43,043 nt of DNA, from assembly GCA_012519385.1 (NCBI GenBank), contig JAAYQI010000033.1:1-43043 (forward strand). Reading direction: 5' to 3'. Below, in pieces: positions 21,862 to 30,347 of this stretch. Made by a program: the position numbers and the translations under genes. This DNA is from Candidatus Epulonipiscium sp. GTDB taxonomy: Bacteria; Bacillota; Clostridia; Lachnospirales; Anaerotignaceae. The notes under the pieces were generated by a model that was not told the origin of the DNA, did no database searches, and worked only from the letters and a program-made list of their open reading frames with translations. Within the stretch, counting starts at the first letter, position 1. Each line of letters starts with the position of its first letter.

Positions 21862-23112
21862 TTAGCCTTCTAAGGAATGAATAAATAATCCACTTCTTAA
21901 TTTAGGCTCAAACCATGTAGACTTTGGTGGCATAGTTCTTCCGCTGTCAGCCACAGCCATCAATTCCTCCATAGAAGTAGGATACATGGAAAAGGCTACC
22001 GCCATTTCTCCATTATCTACCCTTCTTTCCAGTTCCTTCAAGCCACGGATGCCGCCCACAAAATCAATCCTCTGGTCCGTTCTTGGATCACCAATGGCTA
22101 AAATTGGTTCTAATAATGATTTTTGTAAAATGGAAACATCCAAGGATTCCACTGCATCCTTAGAAATTATCTCCTCCTTGGCACAGAGCAGATACCATTT
22201 GCCTTCTAAATACATTCCAAATTGGTGGAGTTTTTTGGGGCTACAGCTTTTATCATCGGTGCAAGGAATGATTTCAAACTTTTCTGCTACCTTTTGCAAA
22301 AACTCCTGTGGTGTATGTCCATTTAAGTCTTTTACCAATCTATTGTAGTCCATAATGTATAAGTCATCTGCGGAAAATAACACAGCCAAGTAATAATTAA
22401 ATTCTTCTTCTCCTGTGTAGTTAGGATTTTGCTCTCTTCTTTTTAACCCAACTTTAACAGCGGAAGCATTTCTATGGTGTCCGTCTGCAATATAGAGATT
22501 TGGCACCTGCTGAAATTGAGCAACCAGTGCAGAAATCACATCTGCATCCTCAATCTTCCATGCAGAATGCTCCACTCCATCTTCTGCCACAAAATCGTAG
22601 ATAGCAGGATGTTCCTCCATCCATCTTTTCAGTATGTTACGAATCTCCTCTTTTTCTCTGTATGCAAGAAAAATGGGGCCTGTGTTGGCATTTAATGTAT
22701 CTACATGGCGGATTCTGTCTTCTTCTTTATCCGCTCTTGTCAGTTCATGCTTTTTGATGGTTTCATTCAAATACTCATCAATACTGGTGCAGGCCACCAA
22801 TCCTGTTTGTACCTGTTCTCCCATTTTTAAACGATAGATATAAAACATCGGCTTTTCATCCTGCAATAAAACGTGAGAAGATATCATTTTTTCCAAATTT
22901 TCTTTTGCTTTTTGATAAACCCTATCGTCATACGGAGAAATGGCAGGGTCCAGGTCGATTTCCGCCTTGTCAACGTGTAAAAAAGAATCCGGTTTCCCTA
23001 CTACCATTTGTCTTGCTTCCTCGCTATTCATAACGTCATAAGGTAGCGCTGCCACAGCGGATGCTTTTTCCTGGGTGGGTCTAATTCCACAAAATGGTTT
23101 AATGCTCGCCAT
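21862..23112 (-). CDS. DUF1015 family protein of the serine operon
   Basis: Soluble protein of 416 residues with N-terminal FCGIRPTQEKASAVAALPYDVMNSEEAR, central FYIYRLKMGEQVQTGLVAC and IADGHHRNASAVKVG, and C-terminal GDPRTDQRIDFVGGIRGLKELE and PPKSTWFEPKLRSGLFIHSLE, the pattern of DUF1015. The DGHHR motif recalls ParB/Srx-fold enzymes, some of which are serine kinases; this link is my inference. It overlaps the end of serA by 14 bp, so it is translationally coupled in serC-serA-DUF1015. No phosphoserine phosphatase (serB) is present in the operon, so a role in that step or in serine/phosphoserine handling is an attractive but untested guess. Confidence 0.85.
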   Translation of the reverse strand: MASIKPFCGIRPTQEKASAVAALPYDVMNSEEARQMVVGKPDSFLHVDKAEIDLDPAISPYDDRVYQKAKENLEKMISSHVLLQDEKPMFYIYRLKMGEQVQTGLVACTSIDEYLNETIKKHELTRADKEEDRIRHVDTLNANTGPIFLAYREKEEIRNILKRWMEEHPAIYDFVAEDGVEHSAWKIEDADVISALVAQFQQVPNLYIADGHHRNASAVKVGLKRREQNPNYTGEEEFNYYLAVLFSADDLYIMDYNRLVKDLNGHTPQEFLQKVAEKFEIIPCTDDKSCSPKKLHQFGMYLEGKWYLLCAKEEIISKDAVESLDVSILQKSLLEPILAIGDPRTDQRIDFVGGIRGLKELERRVDNGEMAVAFSMYPTSMEELMAVADSGRTMPPKSTWFEPKLRSGLFIHSLEG

Positions 23113-24310
23113 ATTCCATTCCCCCTTCTGGACTTCCGTCTAAATTTAAAATCCTCACCTTAAGTACACTTGGTATGTTGTATAAGTCCTCTATCAATTC
23201 CTGCTCTTTTCCCTTCATATCATCACAGATAATCAGGTTGTAAGCAAGTTCTCCCTTACTTTTATTTACCATGTTATCAATGTTAATGTCATACTTGGTT
23301 AATACAGAGCTCAATAAACCAATCATATTTACTTGATTTTTATGAGATACGGCAATTCTTGGCTTTCCTGTATAGGGTACAGCACAGTTAGGAAAATTCA
23401 CAGAATTTTTGATATTTCCATATCTCAAATATTCCCGAAGCTCCTCAGCAGCCATTGCGGCACAGTTTTCCTCCGATTCAGGAGTAGATGCTCCCAAGTG
23501 AGGTGTCACAATTACATTTTCAATCCCCAGTACATCAGCACTTGGAAAATCCACCACATAACGGGCAACAATTCCATCTTTTATGGCTTCTTTCAAAGCC
23601 TCTGAATCTACCAATTCTCCTCTGGCAAAGTTTAATAGCCTTACGCCTCTTTTTGTTTCAGAAAATAACTCCCTGTTAAAAGTATGTTTTGTTTTATCAT
23701 TCAAAGGGATATGTAATGTGATATAATCACATTGTCTTACAATGGTTTCCAAACGAGAAGCGTGCTTAACAGCACTTGATAAGTTCCAAGCAGAATCTAT
23801 GGAAAGATAGGGGTCATAACCGATAACATCCATACCCAAATCCAGTGCTGCATTGGCAACCAAAACACCAATGGCACCCAGCCCGATAACGCCCAATGTT
23901 TTGCCCGCAATTTCGGGGCCGGCGAATTCTTTTTTGCCCGCCTCTACTGCTTTTTCCACATCCTCATGGTCACGCAGAGTTTGTGTCCAGTTTGCTCCAT
24001 CAATAACTTTTCTGGAAGAAATCAATAATCCTGTTAATACTAGCTCCTTTACGGCATTGGCATTGGCTCCAGGAGTATTAAATACAGGGATTCCTCTTTT
24101 TGTGCAACGGTCAATGGGGATATTGTTGGTTCCCGCTCCTGCTCTGGCTATAGCCAATAGGTTATCATTTAGTGTCATTTGGTGCATATCATAACTTCTG
24201 ACTAATATACCATCAGGATTTTCTCCTTTATTTGTGATTTCAAATTCGCCCTTTGGCAGTTTTTCCAATCCTACAGGTGCAATGTTATTTAATGTCTGAA
24301 TTTTATACAT
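23099..24310 (-). CDS. serA: D-3-phosphoglycerate dehydrogenase with ACT domain
   Basis: First step of serine synthesis: oxidises 3-phosphoglycerate to 3-phosphohydroxypyruvate with NAD. The 403-residue protein shows ARAGAGTNNIPIDRCTKRGIPVFNTPGANANAVKEL (substrate/hinge), TLGVIGLGAIGVLVANAALDLG (Rossmann glycine motif near 140-160), the catalytic Arg in LLNFARGELVD and the catalytic His in VTPHLGAST. The last 80 residues (RIAVSHKNQVNMIGLLSSVLTKYDINID) form an ACT domain, usually the site of serine feedback. The ATG at 24310 has AAGGAGAG 8 nt upstream. It lies 14 bp after serC and overlaps DUF1015. Confidence 0.95.
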   Translation of the reverse strand: MYKIQTLNNIAPVGLEKLPKGEFEITNKGENPDGILVRSYDMHQMTLNDNLLAIARAGAGTNNIPIDRCTKRGIPVFNTPGANANAVKELVLTGLLISSRKVIDGANWTQTLRDHEDVEKAVEAGKKEFAGPEIAGKTLGVIGLGAIGVLVANAALDLGMDVIGYDPYLSIDSAWNLSSAVKHASRLETIVRQCDYITLHIPLNDKTKHTFNRELFSETKRGVRLLNFARGELVDSEALKEAIKDGIVARYVVDFPSADVLGIENVIVTPHLGASTPESEENCAAMAAEELREYLRYGNIKNSVNFPNCAVPYTGKPRIAVSHKNQVNMIGLLSSVLTKYDINIDNMVNKSKGELAYNLIICDDMKGKEQELIEDLYNIPSVLKVRILNLDGSPEGGMEYGEH

Positions 24311-24324
24311 AACAAAAGCTCTCC

Positions 24325-25407
24325 TTATCTATTCTCCATCTCAAACTTTTTCATCAATTCCACCAAGGCTTTTACGCCTTCCACAGGCATAGCGTTATAA
24401 ATGCTAGCACGCATACCGCCCACAGTACGGTGTCCTTTTAAATTTACCAGGCCTTTTGCTTCTGCCTCTTTGATAAAGCGTGCATTGAGTTCTTCTGTTG
24501 GCAGTACAAAAGGTATGTTCATCAAAGAGCGGTGTTCTTTTACCACCGTTCCACGAAATAGCTTGGATTCATCCAAAAAGTCATAGATTAACCCTGCTTT
24601 GTATTCATTTATTTTTTGCAGTTGAGCAATACCGCCCTGTTCTTTCACCCAGTCAAACACCAATCCTGCAAAATAAATGCCAAAGGTAGGTGGAGTGTTA
24701 TATAAAGAGTTTTCTTTTGCATGAATATCATATTTTAACATAGTGGGGGTAAACTCCATAGCATTACCCAGCAAATCCTCTCTTACAATAACGATGGTTA
24801 CGCCTGCAGGGCCAATATTTTTTTGCGCTCCCGCAAATAATAAACCAAATTTTGTAATATCTACTTCTTCCGCAAGAATGCTAGAGGACATATCTCCCAC
24901 CAAAGGCACATCTCCCGTATCGGGAAGCTTGGTATAGCGTGTACCGTAAATAGTGTTATTCAATGTAATATAAAAATAATCCGCCTCTGGATCAAACTTA
25001 CTGGGATCCAACTGCGGAATTCGGTCAAAGGTAGTATCTTCAGAAGATGCAACAATGTTTACGTTACCGTAACGAGCTGCTTCCTGTGCCGCTTTTTTCG
25101 CCCATTGTCCGGTAATTACGTAGTCCGCTTTTTTGTTCTTATTCATCAAATTCAGCGGTATCATAGAAAACTGCAAAGAACCGCCGCCTTGTAAAAAAAG
25201 AACTTTGTAGTTGGAAGGTATCTTCATTAAATCCCGTAACGAGGATTCCGCTCTGGATATAATATCTTCAAACATTTTAGATCGATGGCTCATCTCCATA
25301 ACTGACATGCCGCAGGAACTGTAACAGACAAATTCTTTCTGTGCTTTTTCCAACACTTCTAACGGCAGCATTGATGGTCCTGCTGAAAAATTAAATACTC
25401 TTTCCAT
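24325..25407 (-). CDS. serC: Phosphoserine aminotransferase
   Basis: PLP enzyme converting 3-phosphohydroxypyruvate and glutamate to phosphoserine and 2-oxoglutarate. The 360-residue protein begins MERVFNFSAGPSMLPLEVLE, includes LQGGGSLQFSMIPLN (72-86, phosphate-binding), and carries the PLP lysine K196 in FAGAQKNIGPAGV, followed by NTPPTFGIYFAGLVF and GGMRASIYNAMP. The start is ATG at 25407, preceded by AGGAGGCTTACAC; the in-frame ATG at 25446 has no site. A strong promoter lies at 25490-25517 and a hairpin near the transcript start (25449-25475). First gene of the serC-serA-DUF1015 operon. Confidence 0.96.
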   Translation of the reverse strand: MERVFNFSAGPSMLPLEVLEKAQKEFVCYSSCGMSVMEMSHRSKMFEDIISRAESSLRDLMKIPSNYKVLFLQGGGSLQFSMIPLNLMNKNKKADYVITGQWAKKAAQEAARYGNVNIVASSEDTTFDRIPQLDPSKFDPEADYFYITLNNTIYGTRYTKLPDTGDVPLVGDMSSSILAEEVDITKFGLLFAGAQKNIGPAGVTIVIVREDLLGNAMEFTPTMLKYDIHAKENSLYNTPPTFGIYFAGLVFDWVKEQGGIAQLQKINEYKAGLIYDFLDESKLFRGTVVKEHRSLMNIPFVLPTEELNARFIKEAEAKGLVNLKGHRTVGGMRASIYNAMPVEGVKALVELMKKFEMENR

Positions 25408-25448
25408 GTGTAAGCCTCCTAAAATGTAATATAGTTTTGAAAACAATG

Positions 25449-25475
25449 CTCGGTATCCACATTTTGTATACCGAG
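25449..25475 (-). other. Hairpin in the serC leader, near the transcript 5' end
   Basis: CTCGGTAT / ATACCGAG stem with about a 10-nt loop, placed a few nt after the start predicted from the promoter at 25490-25517. On the plus strand it is followed by a T-run, but no plus-strand gene ends here; for the serC mRNA it is a leader hairpin. Confidence 0.5.
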
Positions 25476-25489
25476 TTTTTATTTTTTTT

Positions 25490-25517
25490 ATTATAGCACA
25501 CTTCTTTCATTCGTCAA
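25490..25517 (-). promoter_or_regulatory. Sigma-A promoter of serC-serA-DUF1015
   Basis: Minus strand TTGACG, 16 bp, TATAAT. No T-box or other riboswitch core was recognised in the 75-nt leader. Confidence 0.82.
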
Positions 25518-25596
25518 CTAGTATAGTGTTTTTTATCGCGAATACAAATGTTTCTGTCAGGATAACACATTCGACTTTTTTCGTTATATTGCACAA

Positions 25597-26367
25597 CTAT
25601 ACATCGGTGATATTCCGAGGTTCCACCCCTAAATATCGGCATATTGCCCAATAGTATGCAAATGCAGCTTTTTTACATCCTTCCTCCGTAGCGAAGGCAG
25701 CTACATCTCCTGCATTGGTAATAAAGCACTGCTCCACCAATACTGAAGGGCAAGGCATTCCTTCCAAAATGCCAAATGTTCCATACTCATATACCGTGGT
25801 ATCTTGCGCCTCTACAATAGTTTTCACAAAATCCCCAGATCCATCGGGTATGTAATATCCAAACCGAATTCCCTCTGTTCCCCGCAAGGTACTTCCTTGA
25901 CGCTCCATCTGCCTTGCAATTTCTTGTGCAAATATCATGCTTGCCCCATGGTTTTTTCTGCCAGGGGGTGCTGGATAACATTCAAAGCCCGTACCGCGTC
26001 CGCTGTCATCGGCATTTCCGTGGATTGAAAGCACAATATCGGGGTTGGCGCTTTTTAAAGTGCTGTTTCTTGGGTTAATTTCTTTTCCTTCTCCATATTT
26101 TCTGGAAAGCTTCACACGAAACCTTCCGTCTTTTTCCAAAATAGTCTCCAAATATTTCACTGTGGTTTCTGTTAGCTCCACTTCTGGAATAATGCCTTGT
26201 GCCCCCACATCTGCTCCGCCATGCCCTGGGTCTAGCCCAATGATAAAAGGCGAGCTAATGTTTCGGTAAAACCAACCGATGAAGATACAAATAAAAAGTA
26301 ACATCAGTCGTTTGCGCATGACCCTTTTTTTTCTTTTTCGGGTATTCTTTCTTTTGCGTTGTTTCAT
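25597..26367 (-). CDS. N-acetylmuramoyl-L-alanine amidase (Amidase_3), membrane-anchored
   Basis: Zinc amidase that cuts the bond between N-acetylmuramic acid and the stem peptide in peptidoglycan. The 256-residue protein has a very basic N-terminus (residues 1-20, mostly Lys/Arg), a membrane segment or uncleaved signal at 21-33, and the Amidase_3 domain at 41-250. Metal and catalytic residues: H49 (LDPGHGGAD), E64 (EVELTE), H116 (LSIHGNAD) and the late Glu in SVLVEQCFITNAGD. CwlD, the sporulation amidase, has the same layout, but the sequence is not close enough to name it. Start is ATG at 26367, with GAGGAG upstream. Not obviously in an operon with serC, which has its own promoter. Confidence 0.88.
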   Translation of the reverse strand: MKQRKRKNTRKRKKRVMRKRLMLLFICIFIGWFYRNISSPFIIGLDPGHGGADVGAQGIIPEVELTETTVKYLETILEKDGRFRVKLSRKYGEGKEINPRNSTLKSANPDIVLSIHGNADDSGRGTGFECYPAPPGRKNHGASMIFAQEIARQMERQGSTLRGTEGIRFGYYIPDGSGDFVKTIVEAQDTTVYEYGTFGILEGMPCPSVLVEQCFITNAGDVAAFATEEGCKKAAFAYYWAICRYLGVEPRNITDV

Positions 26368-26401
26368 AAATAATCTCCTCATTACAAATGATACTTAGAC
26401 C

Positions 26402-26420
26402 AGAACCTACTAGAGGTTCT
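26402..26420. repeat. Inverted repeat upstream of the amidase gene
   Basis: AGAACCT and AGGTTCT, 5 bp apart, 35 bp upstream of the amidase start. Could be an operator or a small leader hairpin; no regulator is suggested. Confidence 0.35.
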
Positions 26421-26521
26421 TCACTGCTGACTAATAGCATATATTACAATAATGACAAAAATTCTTTTACCTGCTACCTTTATTTTTTACAAGTAGTGTG
26501 AAATTCTTTATTTTTAAGGTA

Positions 26522-26549
26522 TTGACAAAATCACAAAAATATGTAAAAT
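26522..26549 (+). promoter_or_regulatory. Sigma-A promoter of the T-box/trpB2 unit
   Basis: TTGACA at 26522-26527, 16 bp, TAAAAT at 26544-26549. Transcription should start just upstream of the T-box leader. Confidence 0.8.
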
Positions 26550-26555
26550 GAAACA

Positions 26556-26821
26556 AAACACTTAAAAAGCGTTGAACAGGAAGAGTATATCCTTCTTCGG
26601 AATCTCAGAGAGTCGGTGGGTGGTGAAAACCGATGTTTCCAGAGGATAGAATGGGCCTGGGAGTGGAAGCCGAACATTTTTACTAACTAGTAGGCAACAC
26701 GGGTTCTCCCGTTACAGAGATTATCCTTGGATAACAAAGTGGGTCGTTTATCGGCCAACTGAGGTGGCACCACGCAATCGCGTCCTCTATATACCTTTCG
26801 GGGTATGTAGAGGGCTTTTTT
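26556..26821 (+). promoter_or_regulatory. T-box riboswitch, tryptophan specifier (UGG)
   Basis: Leader RNA that binds uncharged tRNA and switches between terminator and antiterminator. The hallmark T-box AGGTGGCACCACG is at 26762-26774. Stem I elements include the AG-bulge/GNUG-type region (GGTGGGTGGTGAAAACC) and the segment GGGAGTGGAAGCCGAAC, in which TGG at 26664-26666 is in the specifier position, just before the closing strand of stem I. TGG decodes tryptophan, in agreement with the downstream TrpB2-like gene. The intrinsic terminator is CCTCTATATACC / GGTATGTAGAGG (26784-26813), followed by GCTTTTTT. Low charged tRNA-Trp would turn the gene on. Confidence 0.93.
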
Positions 26822-26867
26822 ATTAGCTTAGAATAGAAAAACCGAGAGAAGAATAGGAGAGATAGTT

Positions 26868-28247
26868 ATGAGCAAAATTCCAAACAGAATCTTATTAACC
26901 GAAAACGAGTTACCAAAGCAATGGTACAACATGATGGCGGATATGCCTGAAAGGCCCGACCCATACATCAATCCCCAAACCATGAAACCCGCTTCTGTAG
27001 AGGACTTATATCCTGTTTTTGCAGAAGAACTATGCAAGCAAGAATTTGCTACAGAACAGTATATTGATATTCCTGAAGAAATTCAAGAAAAATATAAAAT
27101 GTACCGTCCTTCTTCCTTGCATCGTGCCTATGCACTGGAAAAAGCACTGCAAACACCTGCAAAAATTTATTATAAATATGAAGGCAGTAATACCTCTGGC
27201 AGTCACAAGCTGAATTCTGCCATTGCGCAGGCCTATTATAATAAACAACAAGGCATTACCCACCTCACCACAGAAACAGGTGCTGGTCAATGGGGTACGG
27301 CTTTATCCATGGCATGTGCTTTTTACGACCTACCTCTAAAAGTATACATGGTAAAAATCAGTGCAGAGCAAAAACCTTACCGCAAAGCTGTTATTGAAAC
27401 CTATGGCGGTACTGTTATCCCAAGCCCCAGTAACACCACCAACGCTGGCCGTGCTATACTGGCAAAAGACCCTAATTGCACAGGCTCTTTGGGAACTGCC
27501 ATCAGCGAAGCCATCGAGGTTGCAGTAAGTACACCAAACACTCGGTATGTATTAGGCTCTGTGTTAAACCAAGTGGTACTGCATCAGTCCATTATCGGCA
27601 TCGAAGCAAAAATGCAAATGGAAAAAATAGGAGAATACCCTGATATTATCATCGGCTGTGCAGGCGGCGGTTCTAACCTAGGAGGGCTCATCAGCGAGTA
27701 TATGCATGACCGCCTCACAGGGAAGAAAAAACCTTATTTTATCGCAGCAGAACCTGCGGCTTGCCCCTCTCTTTCCAGAGGAAAGTATGCCTATGATTTC
27801 TGCGATACAGGTCATGTAACCCCTTTGGCAAGAATGTATACCTTAGGCAGTGGGTTCATCCCTTCTTCCATCCATTCAGGTGGATTGCGTTATCATGGTA
27901 TGTCCCCCATTATTTCCAAACTGTATCATGATGGATTTTTAGATGAAGCAAGGGCATTGTATCAAAATGAAGTTTTTGATGCCGCTACCTTTTTTGCAAA
28001 AACAGAATCTATACTACCCGCTCCCGAATCTGCTCATGCCATTGCGGCTGCAATACAGGAAGCGAAAAAATGCAAAGAAACAGGAGAAAGCAAAACAATT
28101 CTCTTTGGCTTAACAGGAAATGGTGCTTACGATTTAGCGGCATATATGAATTACCACTCTGGAAAAATGGAGGACTACGCTCCTACCGATGAAGAATTGG
28201 AAAAAGGCTTTGCAACCTTACCAAAAATTCCAGGTATTCAAGAGTAA
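26868..28247 (+). CDS. trpB: TrpB2-type tryptophan synthase beta chain
   Basis: PLP enzyme that makes tryptophan from indole (and serine). The 459-residue length, and the N-terminal block WYNMMADMPERPDPYINPQT, mark the TrpB2 subfamily rather than the shorter TrpB1 that pairs with TrpA. The PLP lysine is K114 in SNTSGSHKLNSAIAQAYY; the phosphate loop is CAGGGSNLGG and a late motif is GSGFIPSSIHSGGLRYHGMSP. No trpA or other trp genes are next to it, so it may salvage free indole or recapture leaked indole, as proposed for TrpB2 proteins. Expression is predicted to be controlled by the tryptophan T-box directly upstream. Start ATG is preceded by AGGAGAGATAGTT. Confidence 0.92.
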   Translation: MSKIPNRILLTENELPKQWYNMMADMPERPDPYINPQTMKPASVEDLYPVFAEELCKQEFATEQYIDIPEEIQEKYKMYRPSSLHRAYALEKALQTPAKIYYKYEGSNTSGSHKLNSAIAQAYYNKQQGITHLTTETGAGQWGTALSMACAFYDLPLKVYMVKISAEQKPYRKAVIETYGGTVIPSPSNTTNAGRAILAKDPNCTGSLGTAISEAIEVAVSTPNTRYVLGSVLNQVVLHQSIIGIEAKMQMEKIGEYPDIIIGCAGGGSNLGGLISEYMHDRLTGKKKPYFIAAEPAACPSLSRGKYAYDFCDTGHVTPLARMYTLGSGFIPSSIHSGGLRYHGMSPIISKLYHDGFLDEARALYQNEVFDAATFFAKTESILPAPESAHAIAAAIQEAKKCKETGESKTILFGLTGNGAYDLAAYMNYHSGKMEDYAPTDEELEKGFATLPKIPGIQE

Positions 28248-28286
28248 CACCATAAATTATTAAAATATCAAAAACAAGTTCTCAAG

Positions 28287-28340
28287 AAATAAGCAGGCTC
28301 CCATGGTAATAAATCATAGAACCTGCTTATTTGCTTATTT
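28287..28340 (+). terminator. Terminator of trpB2
   Basis: AAATAAGCAGG / CCTGCTTATTT, 11-bp perfect stem with a 24-nt loop, followed by GCTTATTTTT. No good T-run on the minus strand, so it serves the plus-strand gene. Confidence 0.72.
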
Positions 28341-28386
28341 TTACATTTTTTCCAAACTGCCTTATCTCTCTTATACTTCGGCTATT

Positions 28387-29601
28387 TTATTCGTACCGCA
28401 GTGCCGTAATAGGGTCTGCTTTTGCTGCTTTTCTGGCAGGATATAACCCGAAGAAAATACCTACTATTGCAGAAAAAACAACCGCCGTTATTACTACAGA
28501 AGGCCTTACCACAACACCTATTCCTATGGTAGCACCGCCAATGCCAACCACTCCTATACCCAGCGCTGTACCAATGATACCTCCTGCCGCCGAAATAATG
28601 GCAGATTCAATCAAAAACTGCATCAGTACATCTCCAGTTCTTGCACCCAATGCTTTTCTGATACCGATTTCTCTGGTACGTTCCGTTACAGAAACCAACA
28701 TAATATTCATAATACCAATTCCGCCTACCACCAAAGAGATAGCAGCAATGGCACCTACCGCTAAGGATAATTTGCTCATCATACCATCAACGGTCTGCAT
28801 ATCCTCCATAGCAGTATAAAACTCAATTTCCTCTTTTGCTTTATTTTTCATACGGCTTAATGCTCCTACAAACTGGCTGCGGAATGTTTCCATATCTGCA
28901 TTGTCAGAAACATACATATCCAGCGACCACAGCGTATCATTTTGCCTTATCCCCACTGTTTCAGGGATATAAGCCGTAGCAAGACTGCCGCCTGATAATA
29001 ATTTCATCAAAGCAGAATCTGTATTTTTATAAATACCCACTACCAAAAGTTCCTGTTCCTCTTGGGAAATCTTTGCACGAACCACTTCACCAACAGCGTT
29101 CTCTTTCCCAAACATTTCCATCGCTGTAGAATCTTGTATTACAATGTGCTTTTTGCCTTCTTTCACATCTTGGTCGCTAATCATGCGCCCATATATAATC
29201 TCTACTTTTTGCACATCCGTATACTTCTCAGCAGTACCCACTATAGTTACCTGTATCGTTTTTCTTCCCTTTTGCAAATTGGTACGGTCATAGAACCCTA
29301 ACCCTATGTAAGCGATGTTGTCCTGAAAGGCATCTTTTAGCTTTTCCACATCATCTTTTGTAAATAAACAGGTATCATCATAAAGTCCATCCTCGGGATT
29401 TATGTATACACTCACTCTTTTCTTCCCAATGTTTTCATACTCTGCCGCAATCACGCTACGCATAGTATCTCCGATAGAAACAATGGAAATAACAGAACTA
29501 ATACCAATAATCATACCAAGCATTGTCAAAAAGGAACGCATTTTATTGATTCTGATTGCTTGAAACGCCAATTTCATATTTTCCCAAAAAAGCATTGGCA
29601 T
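28387..29601 (-). CDS. MacB-like ABC transporter permease (FtsX fold)
   Basis: Permease of 404 residues: membrane segment at about 20-45 (MRSFLTMLGMIIGISSVISIVSIG, the MacB/FtsX N-terminal signature), a large extracytoplasmic MacB-type periplasmic core domain (about 50-270), then three membrane segments at the C-terminus with NIMLVSVTERTREIGIRKALGAR, the conserved FtsX coupling region, and GIFFGLYPARKAAKADPITALRYE. MacB-type systems are mechanotransmission exporters for peptides, lipoproteins or drugs rather than channels. The start overlaps the ATPase stop (TAATG). Last gene of the adaptor-ATPase-permease operon. Confidence 0.92.
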   Translation of the reverse strand: MPMLFWENMKLAFQAIRINKMRSFLTMLGMIIGISSVISIVSIGDTMRSVIAAEYENIGKKRVSVYINPEDGLYDDTCLFTKDDVEKLKDAFQDNIAYIGLGFYDRTNLQKGRKTIQVTIVGTAEKYTDVQKVEIIYGRMISDQDVKEGKKHIVIQDSTAMEMFGKENAVGEVVRAKISQEEQELLVVGIYKNTDSALMKLLSGGSLATAYIPETVGIRQNDTLWSLDMYVSDNADMETFRSQFVGALSRMKNKAKEEIEFYTAMEDMQTVDGMMSKLSLAVGAIAAISLVVGGIGIMNIMLVSVTERTREIGIRKALGARTGDVLMQFLIESAIISAAGGIIGTALGIGVVGIGGATIGIGVVVRPSVVITAVVFSAIVGIFFGLYPARKAAKADPITALRYE

Positions 29602-30290
29602 TACTCCTCCCTTCTGACATCACTGATCATATGTCCATCTTGAAAGCGAAGCACTCGTTTTGTAAACTCGGCAATATCTTCCTCATGGGTTACTACAATC
29701 ACAGTAGCACCCTCACGGTTTAGCTCTGAGAATAACTCCATAATCTCTACTGAAGAAGCTGTATCCAAGTTTCCCGTGGGCTCATCGGCTAATATAATAG
29801 GCGGATTGTTTGCCAATGCTCTTGCAATGGCAACTCTTTGCTTTTGCCCGCCCGAAAGTTCATTGGGCATATGGTCAAGCCTTTTTTCAAGTCCAACCTT
29901 TTTTAATAATTCCTCCGCTCTTTGGAATCTTTTCGAGGCTGATATTTTTCCATAAATCATGGGAAGCTCTACATTTTTTCTGGCGGAGGTTCTGGGTATC
30001 AAATGAAAGGATTGAAATACAAAGCCAATTTTTTTGTTACGCACCAAGGATAACTCATTTTCGCTTTGCTCTGTCACGTTAATACCATCCAATAAGTAAG
30101 AACCGCTAGTGGGTCTGTCTAAACAACCCAATATGTTCATCAATGTAGATTTACCCGATCCAGATTGACCCATAATGGCTACATATTCTCCTTGTTCTAT
30201 GGTCAAATCAAGATCTTTTAAAGCGTGCACCTGTATGGCGCCTGTATCATAGATTTTATTTAGTTTTTCTATTTTTATAATTTCTTTCAT
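29601..30290 (-). CDS. MacB/LolD-type ABC transporter ATP-binding protein
   Basis: Cytoplasmic ATPase of 229 residues that powers the adjacent permease. Walker A GQSGSGKST, Q-loop FVFQSFHLIPRTSARKNVELPM, signature LSGGQKQRVAIARAL, Walker B IILADEPTGNLD and H-loop VVTHE are all present, so it should be active. The stop overlaps the permease start by TAATG; it lies 57 bp after the adaptor gene. Confidence 0.95.
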   Translation of the reverse strand: MKEIIKIEKLNKIYDTGAIQVHALKDLDLTIEQGEYVAIMGQSGSGKSTLMNILGCLDRPTSGSYLLDGINVTEQSENELSLVRNKKIGFVFQSFHLIPRTSARKNVELPMIYGKISASKRFQRAEELLKKVGLEKRLDHMPNELSGGQKQRVAIARALANNPPIILADEPTGNLDTASSVEIMELFSELNREGATVIVVTHEEDIAEFTKRVLRFQDGHMISDVRREE

Positions 30291-30347
30291 GCTATCCGTC
30301 CTTGTCTGGTCATATTCATGAAGCCATGGGCTTTGCTATGGAATTAT

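Noticed and set aside
25449-25480. Plus-strand terminator (hairpin plus T-run)
   Set aside because: No plus-strand transcript ends here; the hairpin is inside the serC leader, so the T-run is explained by the A-rich start of that mRNA.
25597-26367. Calling the amidase cwlD
   Set aside because: Same layout, but the sequence around the catalytic motifs is not close enough to the sporulation enzyme to support the name.
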